Part shown: piece after piece, positions 8,432 to 16,411 of the stretch | How the letters are laid out: each line of letters begins with the position of its first letter | Numbering within the stretch: the first letter of the stretch is position 1 | Assembly (NCBI GenBank): GCA_021819205.1 | Contig: JAKARV010000006.1 | Coordinates: 1 to 64,000, forward strand | Length of the DNA stretch: 64,000 bases | Source: Actinomycetes bacterium | GTDB lineage: Bacteria > Actinomycetota > Acidimicrobiia > Acidimicrobiales > Acidimicrobiaceae | Reading direction: 5' to 3' | Program-made: the position numbers and the translations under genes | The notes under the pieces: model-generated | Database searches by the model: none | Told to the model about the DNA's origin: nothing | The model's input: the letters and a program-made list of their open reading frames with translations, nothing else

Positions 8432-9151
8432 GTGCCAGATAAGCCCTTAGTAACCATGTCGCAGCTGCTCGAGGCGGGTGTCCACTTTGGACACCAGACC
8501 AGGCGGTGGAACCCGCAGATGAAGCCGTACATCTACGGCGAGCGGAGCGGCATCTACCTGATCGATTTGAGGAAGACCCTCTCCGGGATCGACGCGTCCT
8601 TCCGCTTTTTGCGCAGCCTCTCCGAGCGCGGCGGGACCGTGCTCTTCGTCGGGACCAAGAAGCAGGCGCAGGACGCCATCGCCCAGTACGCCAAGATGGC
8701 CCGGATGCCCTACATATCCCACCGTTGGCTGGGCGGCATGCTCACCAACTTCCCGACCATCGCCTCCCGGGTGCGCAAGCTTCAGGAGTACGAGACGATG
8801 AAGGCCCAGGGCGACTTCGACGCCATGCCGAAGAAGGAGGCGTTGCTTCTCCAGCGGGAGCTCACCAAGCTGGAGCTGAACCTGGGTGGCATCCGCACCA
8901 TGCCCAGGCTTCCTGACGCCATTTTCGTCATCGATACCGTCAAAGAGTACATTGCGGTCACCGAGGCCAACAAGCTTGGAATCCCGGTAATTGCGGTCGC
9001 CGACACCAACTCCGACCCCAACCAAGCCGACTTCGTGATGCCGGGGAACGACGACGCCATTCGTGCTTGCGAGCTCTTCACCAGGTTGATGGCGACCGCG
9101 GTCATCGAGGGGCGGAGCCGCGCCAACCAGGTTCAGCCGGTAGGCGCCTAA
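8432..9151 (+). CDS. rpsB: 30S ribosomal protein S2
   Basis: Ribosomal small-subunit protein. The GTG start at 8432 follows GGGAGG at 8422-8427 and gives 239 residues. The sequence has the S2 signatures GVHFGHQTRRWNP, the VGTKKQAQ loop, ISHRWLGGMLTN and the C-terminal GIPVIAVADTNSDP. It leads the conserved cluster rpsB-tsf-pyrH-frr-cdsA. The 180-bp gap after whiG contains hairpins at its start. Confidence 0.96.
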   Translation: MPDKPLVTMSQLLEAGVHFGHQTRRWNPQMKPYIYGERSGIYLIDLRKTLSGIDASFRFLRSLSERGGTVLFVGTKKQAQDAIAQYAKMARMPYISHRWLGGMLTNFPTIASRVRKLQEYETMKAQGDFDAMPKKEALLLQRELTKLELNLGGIRTMPRLPDAIFVIDTVKEYIAVTEANKLGIPVIAVADTNSDPNQADFVMPGNDDAIRACELFTRLMATAVIEGRSRANQVQPVGA

Positions 9152-9188
9152 TTTTCAACTGGAGCGAGTCCCAAGGAAAGGAACCGAA

Positions 9189-9986
9189 GTGGTACAGGTA
9201 AAGGCCTCAGACGTCCAGGCTCTTCGCAAAGCGACCGGGGCCGGGATGCTCGACGTCAAGAAGGCGCTGGAGGAGGCGGATGGAGACTCGGAGCGGGCGG
9301 CGCAGATCCTCCGAGAGAAGGGAATCGTATCCGCCGCAAAGCGCAGCGATCGCGACAGCTCCGAGGGGGCGGTGGCGCTCTCGATGATAGGCGAGCGGGT
9401 GGGAGCCATGGTCGAGCTGAAGTGCGAGACCGACTTCGTGGCAAAATCCCAGGAGTTTGTCAATACCGCTAACGAGATCGCAACCGCGGTTGCCGAGGGC
9501 GGTACCGGTGCGGCCGACGAGTTCAAGGCGATGCTGGAGTCGCTGCAGCTAACCCTGAAGGAGAACATCTCCGCGGGGAAGGTGGTAAGGATTGAGGCCG
9601 GGGAGGGTGAGCTGGTTTCGGGATACCTCCATGTCCAGGCGGATCGCGGAGTTAACGGGGTCCTAGTCCACGTGGCCGACGTCGGCTCCGAACTCGCACA
9701 CGAGATCGCGCTCCACATCGCCTTCTCAAAGCCGGGGTACCTCTCCAAGGAGGACGTTCCCGCCGCCGTTGTCGAGGCCGAGCGGCAGACGCTCGAGACC
9801 TTGACGCGCAACGAAGGCAAGCCGGAGGCGGCGATTCCCAAGATCATCGAGGGACGGCTCAACGGCTTCTTCCGTTCGGTGTGCCTGCTCGAGCAGCCGT
9901 TCGTCAAGGATGAGAAGCAGCGGGTGCGCGAGGTGCTCGGCTCTGGGAGAATTCTGAGCTTCGCCCAGGTCGTGATCGGCGATTAG
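9189..9986 (+). CDS. tsf: Translation elongation factor Ts
   Basis: Nucleotide exchange factor for EF-Tu. The 265-residue protein starts at GTG 9189 with AAGGAA upstream. It has the N-terminal UBA-like domain (VKALRKATGAGM type), the conserved ELKCETDFVAKS motif, the two dimerisation sub-domains and the C-terminal module. It lies 37 bp after rpsB and 4 bp before pyrH, so it is co-transcribed with them. Confidence 0.96.
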   Translation: MVQVKASDVQALRKATGAGMLDVKKALEEADGDSERAAQILREKGIVSAAKRSDRDSSEGAVALSMIGERVGAMVELKCETDFVAKSQEFVNTANEIATAVAEGGTGAADEFKAMLESLQLTLKENISAGKVVRIEAGEGELVSGYLHVQADRGVNGVLVHVADVGSELAHEIALHIAFSKPGYLSKEDVPAAVVEAERQTLETLTRNEGKPEAAIPKIIEGRLNGFFRSVCLLEQPFVKDEKQRVREVLGSGRILSFAQVVIGD

Positions 9987-9990
9987 GCGA

Positions 9991-10719
9991 GTGGGGAATG
10001 GGCATCCGGCGAAGTGGCCACGCATCCTGCTGAAGGTCTCGGGCGAGTCGCTGGGCGGAGCTGCTTCCGGTCCGCTTAACGCGCAGACGCTGAACCAGAT
10101 GGCTCGCGAGATTGCCAGCCTCCAGGAGAACGAGGGCGTTCAGGTCGCCGTGGTGGTGGGTGGTGGAAACATCTGGCGGGGCACCCACGGGACCGGGATC
10201 GGCATCGACCCTCCGACCTCCGACAACATCGGGATGCTGGCGACGGTGATGAATGCGCTTGCCCTTCAGAGCGCCATCGAAAGGCAGGGCCAGCCGGTGC
10301 GGCTCCAGAGCGCGATCTCGATGGCCGAACTTGCCGAGCCGTACATTCGCCGGAGGGCGATTAGGCACCTTGAGAAGGGGCGCACCGTCATCTTTGCCGC
10401 CGGGACCGGCTCTCCATTCTTTACCACCGACACCGCGGCGGCGTTGAGGGCCGCCGAGATCGGTGCCGACGTGGTACTCAAAGGGACCCACTCGGGAGTG
10501 AGCGGCGTATACACCGCCGATCCGCGGGTCGATCCCACAGCTACCCTCTACGACAAGGTCGGCTACATGGAGGTAATTGCCAATAATCTGGGCGTCATGG
10601 ATATGACGGCGATAACCTTTTGCAAGGACCACGGGATCAAGGTCGTGGTGTTCGACGTCGTGACCGAGGGAAATATTGGCCGCGCCTGGCGCGGCGAGGT
10701 CGGGACATTGGTGGAGTGA
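9991..10719 (+). CDS. pyrH: UMP kinase
   Basis: Converts UMP to UDP with ATP in pyrimidine nucleotide synthesis. The 242-residue amino-acid-kinase fold has LLKVSGESLGG near the N-terminus, VVGGGNIWRG, DNIGMLATVMNALAL, the FAAGTGSPFFTTDTAA loop and VLKGTHSGVSGVYTADPR. All are typical of bacterial UMP kinase, a hexamer regulated by GTP and UTP. The GTG start at 9991 follows tsf by 4 bp and the stop overlaps the frr ATG. Confidence 0.96.
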   Translation: MGNGHPAKWPRILLKVSGESLGGAASGPLNAQTLNQMAREIASLQENEGVQVAVVVGGGNIWRGTHGTGIGIDPPTSDNIGMLATVMNALALQSAIERQGQPVRLQSAISMAELAEPYIRRRAIRHLEKGRTVIFAAGTGSPFFTTDTAAALRAAEIGADVVLKGTHSGVSGVYTADPRVDPTATLYDKVGYMEVIANNLGVMDMTAITFCKDHGIKVVVFDVVTEGNIGRAWRGEVGTLVE

Positions 10720-11285
10720 TGGTGGAAGAGATCGAGGAAATTATCCGGGAGTGCGCGGACAGGATGGCAAAGGCAATCTCCCATACCGAGTCGGAGTTTG
10801 CGTCGGTGCGCACTGGACGGGCGGCGCCGGCGTTGGTCGAACGGATGGGGATCGACTACTACGGCTCGACCGTTCCGCTGATGACCATCGCCGGCATCTC
10901 GGTGCCGGATGCGCGAACGCTGACGATAACCCCGTACGACCGGAGCAGCCTGGGTGCCATCGAGAGGGCCATTCGCGACTCCGATCTCGGAGTGAACCCC
11001 ACGAACGACGGGAATCTGATCCGGATCACGCTGCAACCCCCTACCGAAGAGAGGCGGCGGGAGTTGATCAAGGTGGTGAAGCAGAAGGCCGAGGAGGGGA
11101 GGGTGGCGATTCGCACCGTGCGCCGGAACGCCAGGCATCAGCTTGAGCAGCTGCAGAAGCAGGGCACGATGACCACCGACGACCTTGCAACCTCGGAGAA
11201 GGAGCTCGAGCAGCTGACCGCCAAGTACATAGCCGAGCTTGACCGCGCCCTGGAGACGAAGGAAAGCGATCTTCTCGAGGTCTAG
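10719..11285 (+). CDS. frr: Ribosome recycling factor
   Basis: Dissociates post-termination ribosomes together with EF-G. The 188-residue protein starts at ATG 10719, overlapping the pyrH stop. It shows the long three-helix bundle with the family's FASVRTGRAAPALVE, ISVPDARTLTITPYD and GVNPTNDGNLIRI segments. It is complete and of standard length. Confidence 0.96.
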   Translation: MVEEIEEIIRECADRMAKAISHTESEFASVRTGRAAPALVERMGIDYYGSTVPLMTIAGISVPDARTLTITPYDRSSLGAIERAIRDSDLGVNPTNDGNLIRITLQPPTEERRRELIKVVKQKAEEGRVAIRTVRRNARHQLEQLQKQGTMTTDDLATSEKELEQLTAKYIAELDRALETKESDLLEV

Positions 11286-11286
11286 A

Positions 11287-12660
11287 TTGGACGAGCACGG
11301 GCAGAAGGACGCTGGGGGAGGCGAGGCGGAAGAGACGCTTACCGGTTTGTCGGGTGCCGAGGAGCGCTCGGCGGAGTCGCGGCTTCCAAATGGTTCCGCC
11401 CCGAATCCACGTCCTGGCCTGGTTGGTGATGGCGATACCGATCTGACCCTGCCGGACTGGCGCGATCCGCCCACGGGCGAGATTCCCAGGCTCATCGAGG
11501 AGCTCGTGGGGGAGCCTCTTCCCAACTGGAGCAGTTCGCGGGCGGGGGACATCTCCGGAGAGCTTCCCGAGGTGGACTTGGACGTGACCATTCAGGCAAA
11601 TGGAGCAGTTTGGCCCTCGGGCGCAATCGGAGGGGACACTCTCGTGCAGCCGCCGACTGCTTCTGAGCCGAGCCGGTCCACCGGGGTGAGACCGCCTCAG
11701 CGGTCCTACTTCAAGCTTGGGAGCGCCCGCCCGAGGCGGGGACCCTCCAAGCACAGCAAGCGCAGTCGGCGCAAAGAGGTTGCGGCTTCAACCTCCCGCC
11801 AAGAAGAGGAGGCCTTGGGGGATGCCGCCTCCGCCGACGGCGGTGGTGGCCGCTCCAAGCTGGTCTCATCGATTACCGGGGTGCTTCTTGGCGCGGTGGT
11901 GCTGGGAGCTTTCGCCGTTGGGCGCCTTGGCGCGGTGGTGGTGGTTGCGCTTGCGCTTACGCTAGCGACCGGGGAACTCTACGGGCTTTTGCGAAAGGGC
12001 GGGTACCGGCCCGCTGCGTTTCTTGGGCTTCCCGCGACGATCGTTTCGGCGGTCGGTGTTTACTTTTTCGGGCTGGGGGCGATTGGAGCCGCGATGGGGG
12101 CGCTGGCTTTTGCAACCGTGGCGTGGTACACGATGGGCCGGCCGAGCTCCAGTTTGGTCGGCGGCGCCGGATCGACGCTGCTCGGTGCGCTCTGGGTCGG
12201 TGGCCTTGGCTCTTTTGGCGTGGCCCTTCTGGCTCCGTCCCGTTTTGGAGGTGACGGCTTGGGGCTTCTGCTCGGGACGTTGATCTGCACCTCTGGTGCC
12301 GACACCTTCGCGTACTTTGGCGGCTCGCTATTTGGCCGGCACAAGCTGGCTGAACGGATCTCGCCCAACAAGACCATCGAAGGGGTGATCATCGGGGGCT
12401 TGGCTTCGATCGCTTTTGGAGCGCTGGCTCTTCCGCACATCCATCCCTTCACCATCGTCGCCGGCGGCCTTGCCGGCTTGGCGGTAGCCGTTGTGGCGCC
12501 GCTCGGGGACCTTGCCGAGTCTGCGCTCAAGCGCGAGGTGAAGATTAAGGATTCGTCACACCTTCTCCCTGGCCACGGAGGAATGCTTGATCGCATAGAC
12601 GGTATTCTTTTTGTATTGCCCGTCGTTTATGCCCTCTTTACGCTTCTCCGGCTGGGCTGA
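11287..12660 (+). CDS. cdsA: Phosphatidate cytidylyltransferase with long hydrophilic N-terminal extension
   Basis: Makes CDP-diacylglycerol from phosphatidate and CTP in the membrane. The C-terminal half has about eight membrane helices and the CdsA signature SALKREVKIKDSS...PGHGGMLDRIDG. I place the start at TTG 11287, one base after the frr stop, with GAGG 7 nt upstream, giving 457 residues. The first 190 residues are acidic then basic, low in hydrophobics, with many Ser, Pro and Gly, and end in a basic patch (ARPRRGPSKHSKRSRRKE) just before the first helix. Typical CdsA is about 270 residues, so this extension is unusual. Its function is unknown and it is probably disordered and cytoplasmic. 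Confidence 0.9.
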   Translation: MDEHGQKDAGGGEAEETLTGLSGAEERSAESRLPNGSAPNPRPGLVGDGDTDLTLPDWRDPPTGEIPRLIEELVGEPLPNWSSSRAGDISGELPEVDLDVTIQANGAVWPSGAIGGDTLVQPPTASEPSRSTGVRPPQRSYFKLGSARPRRGPSKHSKRSRRKEVAASTSRQEEEALGDAASADGGGGRSKLVSSITGVLLGAVVLGAFAVGRLGAVVVVALALTLATGELYGLLRKGGYRPAAFLGLPATIVSAVGVYFFGLGAIGAAMGALAFATVAWYTMGRPSSSLVGGAGSTLLGALWVGGLGSFGVALLAPSRFGGDGLGLLLGTLICTSGADTFAYFGGSLFGRHKLAERISPNKTIEGVIIGGLASIAFGALALPHIHPFTIVAGGLAGLAVAVVAPLGDLAESALKREVKIKDSSHLLPGHGGMLDRIDGILFVLPVVYALFTLLRLG

Positions 12661-12676
12661 GCCCGAAGGGAGTCTT

Positions 12677-13831
12677 ATGGACCAGGTAGCCGTCATGGGC
12701 TCTTCCGGCTCCATCGGGCGGCAGTGCCTCGATGTCATCAGGGACTCGAACGGACGTTTTGGCGTATCGGCCCTGGTGGCGAGGCGGAGCGCCGTGGAGA
12801 TTGCCCGGCAGGCGGCGGAGTTCAACGTCAAGAGGGTGGGACTCCTCGACTTCGAGGCTGCCGCCGAGGCGCGGGAGCTGTTAGGACCCGGCGTGGAGGT
12901 GGTTGCAGGCGACTCCGCATTCGAACTGCTCGAAGGGGCCGATATTGTGGTGAACGGGGTGATCGGCTTTGCCGGACTCCGGGTTACCATGGGTGCAATC
13001 GCTCAGGGAGCCCGCATCGGGCTCGCCAACAAGGAGTCGCTGGTTGCTGCCGGGGATTTGGTGGAGGAGGCGCTGCTTAGCCACCCCGAGGCGGAGATGA
13101 TCCCGGTCGACTCCGAACACTCGGCGATCTTCCAGTGTCTCGGCTTCACGAGACGGCCAGGGGCATCCCTCTTTGGCCTGGTGCTCACCGCTTCGGGTGG
13201 GCCGTTCCGGACGCGGAGCTTGGCCGATCTTGATTCTGTGACCGTCGAGGAGGCGCTGATCCACCCGAACTGGTCGATGGGGGCAAAGATAACTGTTGAC
13301 TCCTCTACCCTCTTCAACAAGGGGTTGGAGGTGATCGAGGCCCACTACCTCTTCGGGGTCGGGTACGACTCGATCCAGGTGGTAGTCCACCCGGAACAGG
13401 TTGTCCACTCCATGGTGAGCTTCTCCGATGGCACCTCTATCGCGCAGCTATCGGAGCCGACCATGCGGCTTCCGATTGCGGTTGCGCTCTACTATCCGGA
13501 GCGGTCGGAGGTGGCGTACGGGCCGATGAACTGGGCGAAGCCGCTTGCGCTTAACTTCGAGCCGGTTGACCATCGGCGCTTCCCGGCGGTAGGGCTGGCC
13601 TTCGAGGCCGGGACGCTGGCGGGAGGCGCGCCTTGCTGGTTCAACGCCGCAAATGAGGTAGCAGTGGCTGCCTTTCTCGAGGGTGGGATTCGCTGGCGGC
13701 AGATCTACGAGGTGGTGGCGGCATCCATGGAGGCCTACCCTGGCTCCGGACTGGAGAGTGCTGAGCACGTGGTTGAGCTCGATCGGGAGGCGAGGGCGGT
13801 GGCTGCCAAGGTGGTTGGATCCATTGGATAG
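12677..13831 (+). CDS. dxr: 1-deoxy-D-xylulose 5-phosphate reductoisomerase
   Basis: Second step of the MEP isoprenoid pathway: NADPH-dependent conversion of DXP to MEP. The 384-residue protein starts at ATG 12677 with AAGGGAG upstream. Visible are the NADPH loop VMGSSGSIGRQ, the GLANKESLVAAG motif, the metal site PVDSEHSAIFQ, the flexible-loop ASGGPFR and the substrate-binding PNWSMGAKITVDSSTLFNKGLE. It overlaps the start of rseP by 8 bp and stands in a dxr-rseP-ispG unit, a common grouping in actinobacteria. Confidence 0.95.
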   Translation: MDQVAVMGSSGSIGRQCLDVIRDSNGRFGVSALVARRSAVEIARQAAEFNVKRVGLLDFEAAAEARELLGPGVEVVAGDSAFELLEGADIVVNGVIGFAGLRVTMGAIAQGARIGLANKESLVAAGDLVEEALLSHPEAEMIPVDSEHSAIFQCLGFTRRPGASLFGLVLTASGGPFRTRSLADLDSVTVEEALIHPNWSMGAKITVDSSTLFNKGLEVIEAHYLFGVGYDSIQVVVHPEQVVHSMVSFSDGTSIAQLSEPTMRLPIAVALYYPERSEVAYGPMNWAKPLALNFEPVDHRRFPAVGLAFEAGTLAGGAPCWFNAANEVAVAAFLEGGIRWRQIYEVVAASMEAYPGSGLESAEHVVELDREARAVAAKVVGSIG

Positions 13832-15113
13832 AGGACAGGCTTCCGACGCCCCGGATCTAGCGGAGGCGAGATCGCTCTCCGGAAGGCGATTGATCGAGTT
13901 CCTTCTAGTCCTTGCGGCCGTCCTTGTCTACGTGATCGAGGGAAACTACCTCGCCACTTTCCTGGTGGTGCTGGGAATCGTTGCCATGGTCGTGCTCCAC
14001 GAGTTCGGCCACTACCTGGTTGCCAGGTGGTCGGGGATGAAGGTGAAGGAGTTCTTCGTTGGCTTTGGCCCCAAGATCTGGTCCTTTCGCGTTGGCGGGA
14101 TCGAGTACGGGCTAAAGGCATTCCTGGTTGGCGGTTACGTGAAGATAGTGGGGATGACCAGCGTTGACGAGGTTCCCGAGGAGGACGAACCCCGCAGCTA
14201 CCGGGCGGCCACCTTCCCGCGGCGATTGGCGGTCTCGGCAGCCGGCTCGGCGGTCCACTTCTTGGTTGCTTTCCTCCTGCTCTGGTACCTCCTCTCCGGA
14301 ATTGGGGTGGCGAGCGGAAAAACCACCACGATCACCTCGGTGGTCTCCTCGCCCGGGCACTCTTCGCCGGCGGCGCGGGCGGGCGTTCCGGCTAACTCGG
14401 AGGTAGTATCTGCCGGTGGAATCAGGTATCCGACCGTAAACCAGTTCGCTCAACTCATCTCGACTAGCGCTGGACACAGGGTCCAGTTGACACTCAAGAC
14501 CGGTAAGAGGTACCTGCGCACTTCGGTGGTGCCGGTATCCTCAACGGTGCTGGCGAAGTCGGATCCCGCCTACGCGACCAGCCATCCCTACGGGGTCATT
14601 GGGGTATCGATCTCACCCAGTATCGTCCGCGAGCCGCTCATCTCCGGTGCCGGTGCGGCGGCTACCGGTCTGGGGGCGTATGGGGTGCTCTCGGTCTCGG
14701 CTCTCCTATCCCACTTCTCCCCGCAGGGAATTGCCACCTACGTATCCGAGGTAGCACACCCATCGGCGAGCGCCACCTCGGCCAAGGCCCAGTCCCGCTT
14801 CGCCTCTCCCGTGGGGATCGTCACCCTCGCCAACGATGCGGCGCACGCCGGTCTCTCCGCGGTGATCGAGCTTTTGGTGATGATCAACATCTTCGTGGGA
14901 GTCTTCAACCTGATGCCGCTCTTGCCGCTCGACGGCGGGCACGTGGTGATTGCGATCTACGAGCGGGTGCGTTCGCGCAAGGGGGTGCGCTACCACGCCG
15001 ACGTGATGAAGCTGATGCCGCTTACCTACGCAGTCATCGCGGTAATCCTGTTCCTGGGGGTGACCGCCCTTTACTTGGATATATCCCATCCGATCTCGAA
15101 TCCGTTTGGTTAA
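13824..15113 (+). CDS. rseP: Site-2-type intramembrane zinc metalloprotease (RseP/RasP)
   Basis: A 429-residue membrane protease that cleaves anti-sigma factors or signal peptides inside the bilayer. The first helices carry the zinc motif HEFGH (in VVLHEFGHYLVARW), a PDZ domain lies in the middle (about residues 160-250), and the third zinc ligand is in the LLPLDGGH motif of the C-terminal helices. The start is uncertain because there is no ATG in the right place. TTG 13824 has AAGGTGG 9 nt upstream, and TTG 13815 is the alternative. The substrate is unknown. Confidence 0.9.
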   Translation: MDRGQASDAPDLAEARSLSGRRLIEFLLVLAAVLVYVIEGNYLATFLVVLGIVAMVVLHEFGHYLVARWSGMKVKEFFVGFGPKIWSFRVGGIEYGLKAFLVGGYVKIVGMTSVDEVPEEDEPRSYRAATFPRRLAVSAAGSAVHFLVAFLLLWYLLSGIGVASGKTTTITSVVSSPGHSSPAARAGVPANSEVVSAGGIRYPTVNQFAQLISTSAGHRVQLTLKTGKRYLRTSVVPVSSTVLAKSDPAYATSHPYGVIGVSISPSIVREPLISGAGAAATGLGAYGVLSVSALLSHFSPQGIATYVSEVAHPSASATSAKAQSRFASPVGIVTLANDAAHAGLSAVIELLVMINIFVGVFNLMPLLPLDGGHVVIAIYERVRSRKGVRYHADVMKLMPLTYAVIAVILFLGVTALYLDISHPISNPFG

Positions 15114-15126
15114 TGAGGAGGAGCTG

Positions 15127-16359
15127 ATGTCGCGTACTGCCGTAAAGCTTGCCGAGCGGAGGCCATCGCGCAAGGTGATGGTTGGCGCTGTTGCCGTCGG
15201 GGGCGACGCGCCGATATCTGTCCAGTCGATGACGACTACCCGAACCGCCGATGTGGAGGGGACGCTGACCCAGATCTACGCGTTGGCAGCGGCCGGCGCA
15301 GAGATCGTCAGGTGCACCTGCAACTCCCGGGAGGCAGCGGAGGGCCTTGCCGAGATCGTCCCGCGCTCGCCGGTCCCGCTCGTGGCCGACATTCACTTCC
15401 ACGTTGAGATGGCGCTGGCCGCCCTCGACGCCGGGGTGGCGGCGCTCCGGCTCAACCCGGGAAATCTGCGCAAGCCCGAGGAGGTGAAGCTGGTCGCCCG
15501 CGAGGCGGGGGAGCGGGGAGTCCCGATCCGGATCGGGGTCAACGCCGGTTCGCTCCACCCCGATTTTGCCGCGAAGTACGGGGGGATAACCCCCGAAGCC
15601 CTAGTGGCGTCGGCCCTCTACGAGCTCGACCTCTTTCACGAAGTCTCCTTCGATGACGTGGCCTTCTCGGTCAAGGCGTCCGATGTGGCACTGATGATCG
15701 AAGCGTACCGGCTTCTCGCGTCCAAGGTTGACCACCCTTTGCACCTGGGGGTGACCGAGGCCGGGCCCCCTCCCGGGGGGCTCGTCAAGGCTACCGCCGG
15801 GATCGGGACGCTGCTGGCGGAGGGGATCGGCGACACCATCAGGTACTCGCTCACCGCCGATCCGGTCGAGGAGGCGCGCGCCGGGCGCCAGCTGCTGGAG
15901 GCGCTGGGGCTGCGGGAGCGCAAAGGCCTCGATCTGATCGCTTGCCCCAGCTGCGGGCGAGCGGAGGTCGACGTCATCGCCGTGGCCGGCGAGGCGCAGC
16001 GGCAGCTGGAGGGGTTGGGGCTGCCGATCCAGGTAGCGGTGATGGGGTGCGCGGTCAACGGCCCGGGCGAGGCGCGGGAAGCCGATATCGGCATCGCCTG
16101 CGGCAAGCGGAAGGGGTCGCTTTTCATCAAGGGGAAGATCGTCCGGGTGGTTCCGGAGGAACGCATGGTGGAGGAGCTGGTGGCGGAGGCCAAACGGCTC
16201 GCCGAGGAGGGGGTTGAAGCGCGGCTGGCCGCGGCCGATCCTGGCGCTGCGCTGGAGGCGGCACGGGACCGCGAGGAGCTTCTCCGATTGCAAGGCGGCG
16301 ACGTCAACGGCGCCAGCGTAAAGATCTCCCGGATAAGGAGCCGTTCGGAGGAGGGATAG
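15127..16359 (+). CDS. ispG: 4-hydroxy-3-methylbut-2-enyl diphosphate synthase
   Basis: Converts MEcPP to HMBPP, the penultimate MEP-pathway step, using a [4Fe-4S] cluster. The 410-residue protein starts at ATG 15127 after GAGGAGGAG. It has the TIM-barrel opening VQSMTTTRTADV, the ADIHFH strand and the cluster Cys motifs CPSCGR and GCAVNGPGEA. The Glu-rich C-terminal tail is slightly longer than usual. It follows rseP by 13 bp. With dxr it gives two MEP enzymes in one cluster. Confidence 0.95.
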   Translation: MSRTAVKLAERRPSRKVMVGAVAVGGDAPISVQSMTTTRTADVEGTLTQIYALAAAGAEIVRCTCNSREAAEGLAEIVPRSPVPLVADIHFHVEMALAALDAGVAALRLNPGNLRKPEEVKLVAREAGERGVPIRIGVNAGSLHPDFAAKYGGITPEALVASALYELDLFHEVSFDDVAFSVKASDVALMIEAYRLLASKVDHPLHLGVTEAGPPPGGLVKATAGIGTLLAEGIGDTIRYSLTADPVEEARAGRQLLEALGLRERKGLDLIACPSCGRAEVDVIAVAGEAQRQLEGLGLPIQVAVMGCAVNGPGEAREADIGIACGKRKGSLFIKGKIVRVVPEERMVEELVAEAKRLAEEGVEARLAAADPGAALEAARDREELLRLQGGDVNGASVKISRIRSRSEEG

Positions 16360-16394
16360 CTTCCCGCTTTGGCTGGGAGCGTCCGCCCTATCGG

Positions 16395-16411
16395 TAGCAT
16401 GGTTTGTCATG
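16395..16411 (+). promoter_or_regulatory. -10 box positioned for leaderless proS mRNA
   Basis: TAGCAT at 16395-16400 is followed by 8 nt and then the proS ATG at 16409, with no ribosome-binding site between. This spacing would place the transcription start at the start codon itself. A matching -35 is not clear (TTGGCT at 16369-16374, 20-bp spacing). Confidence 0.45.
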
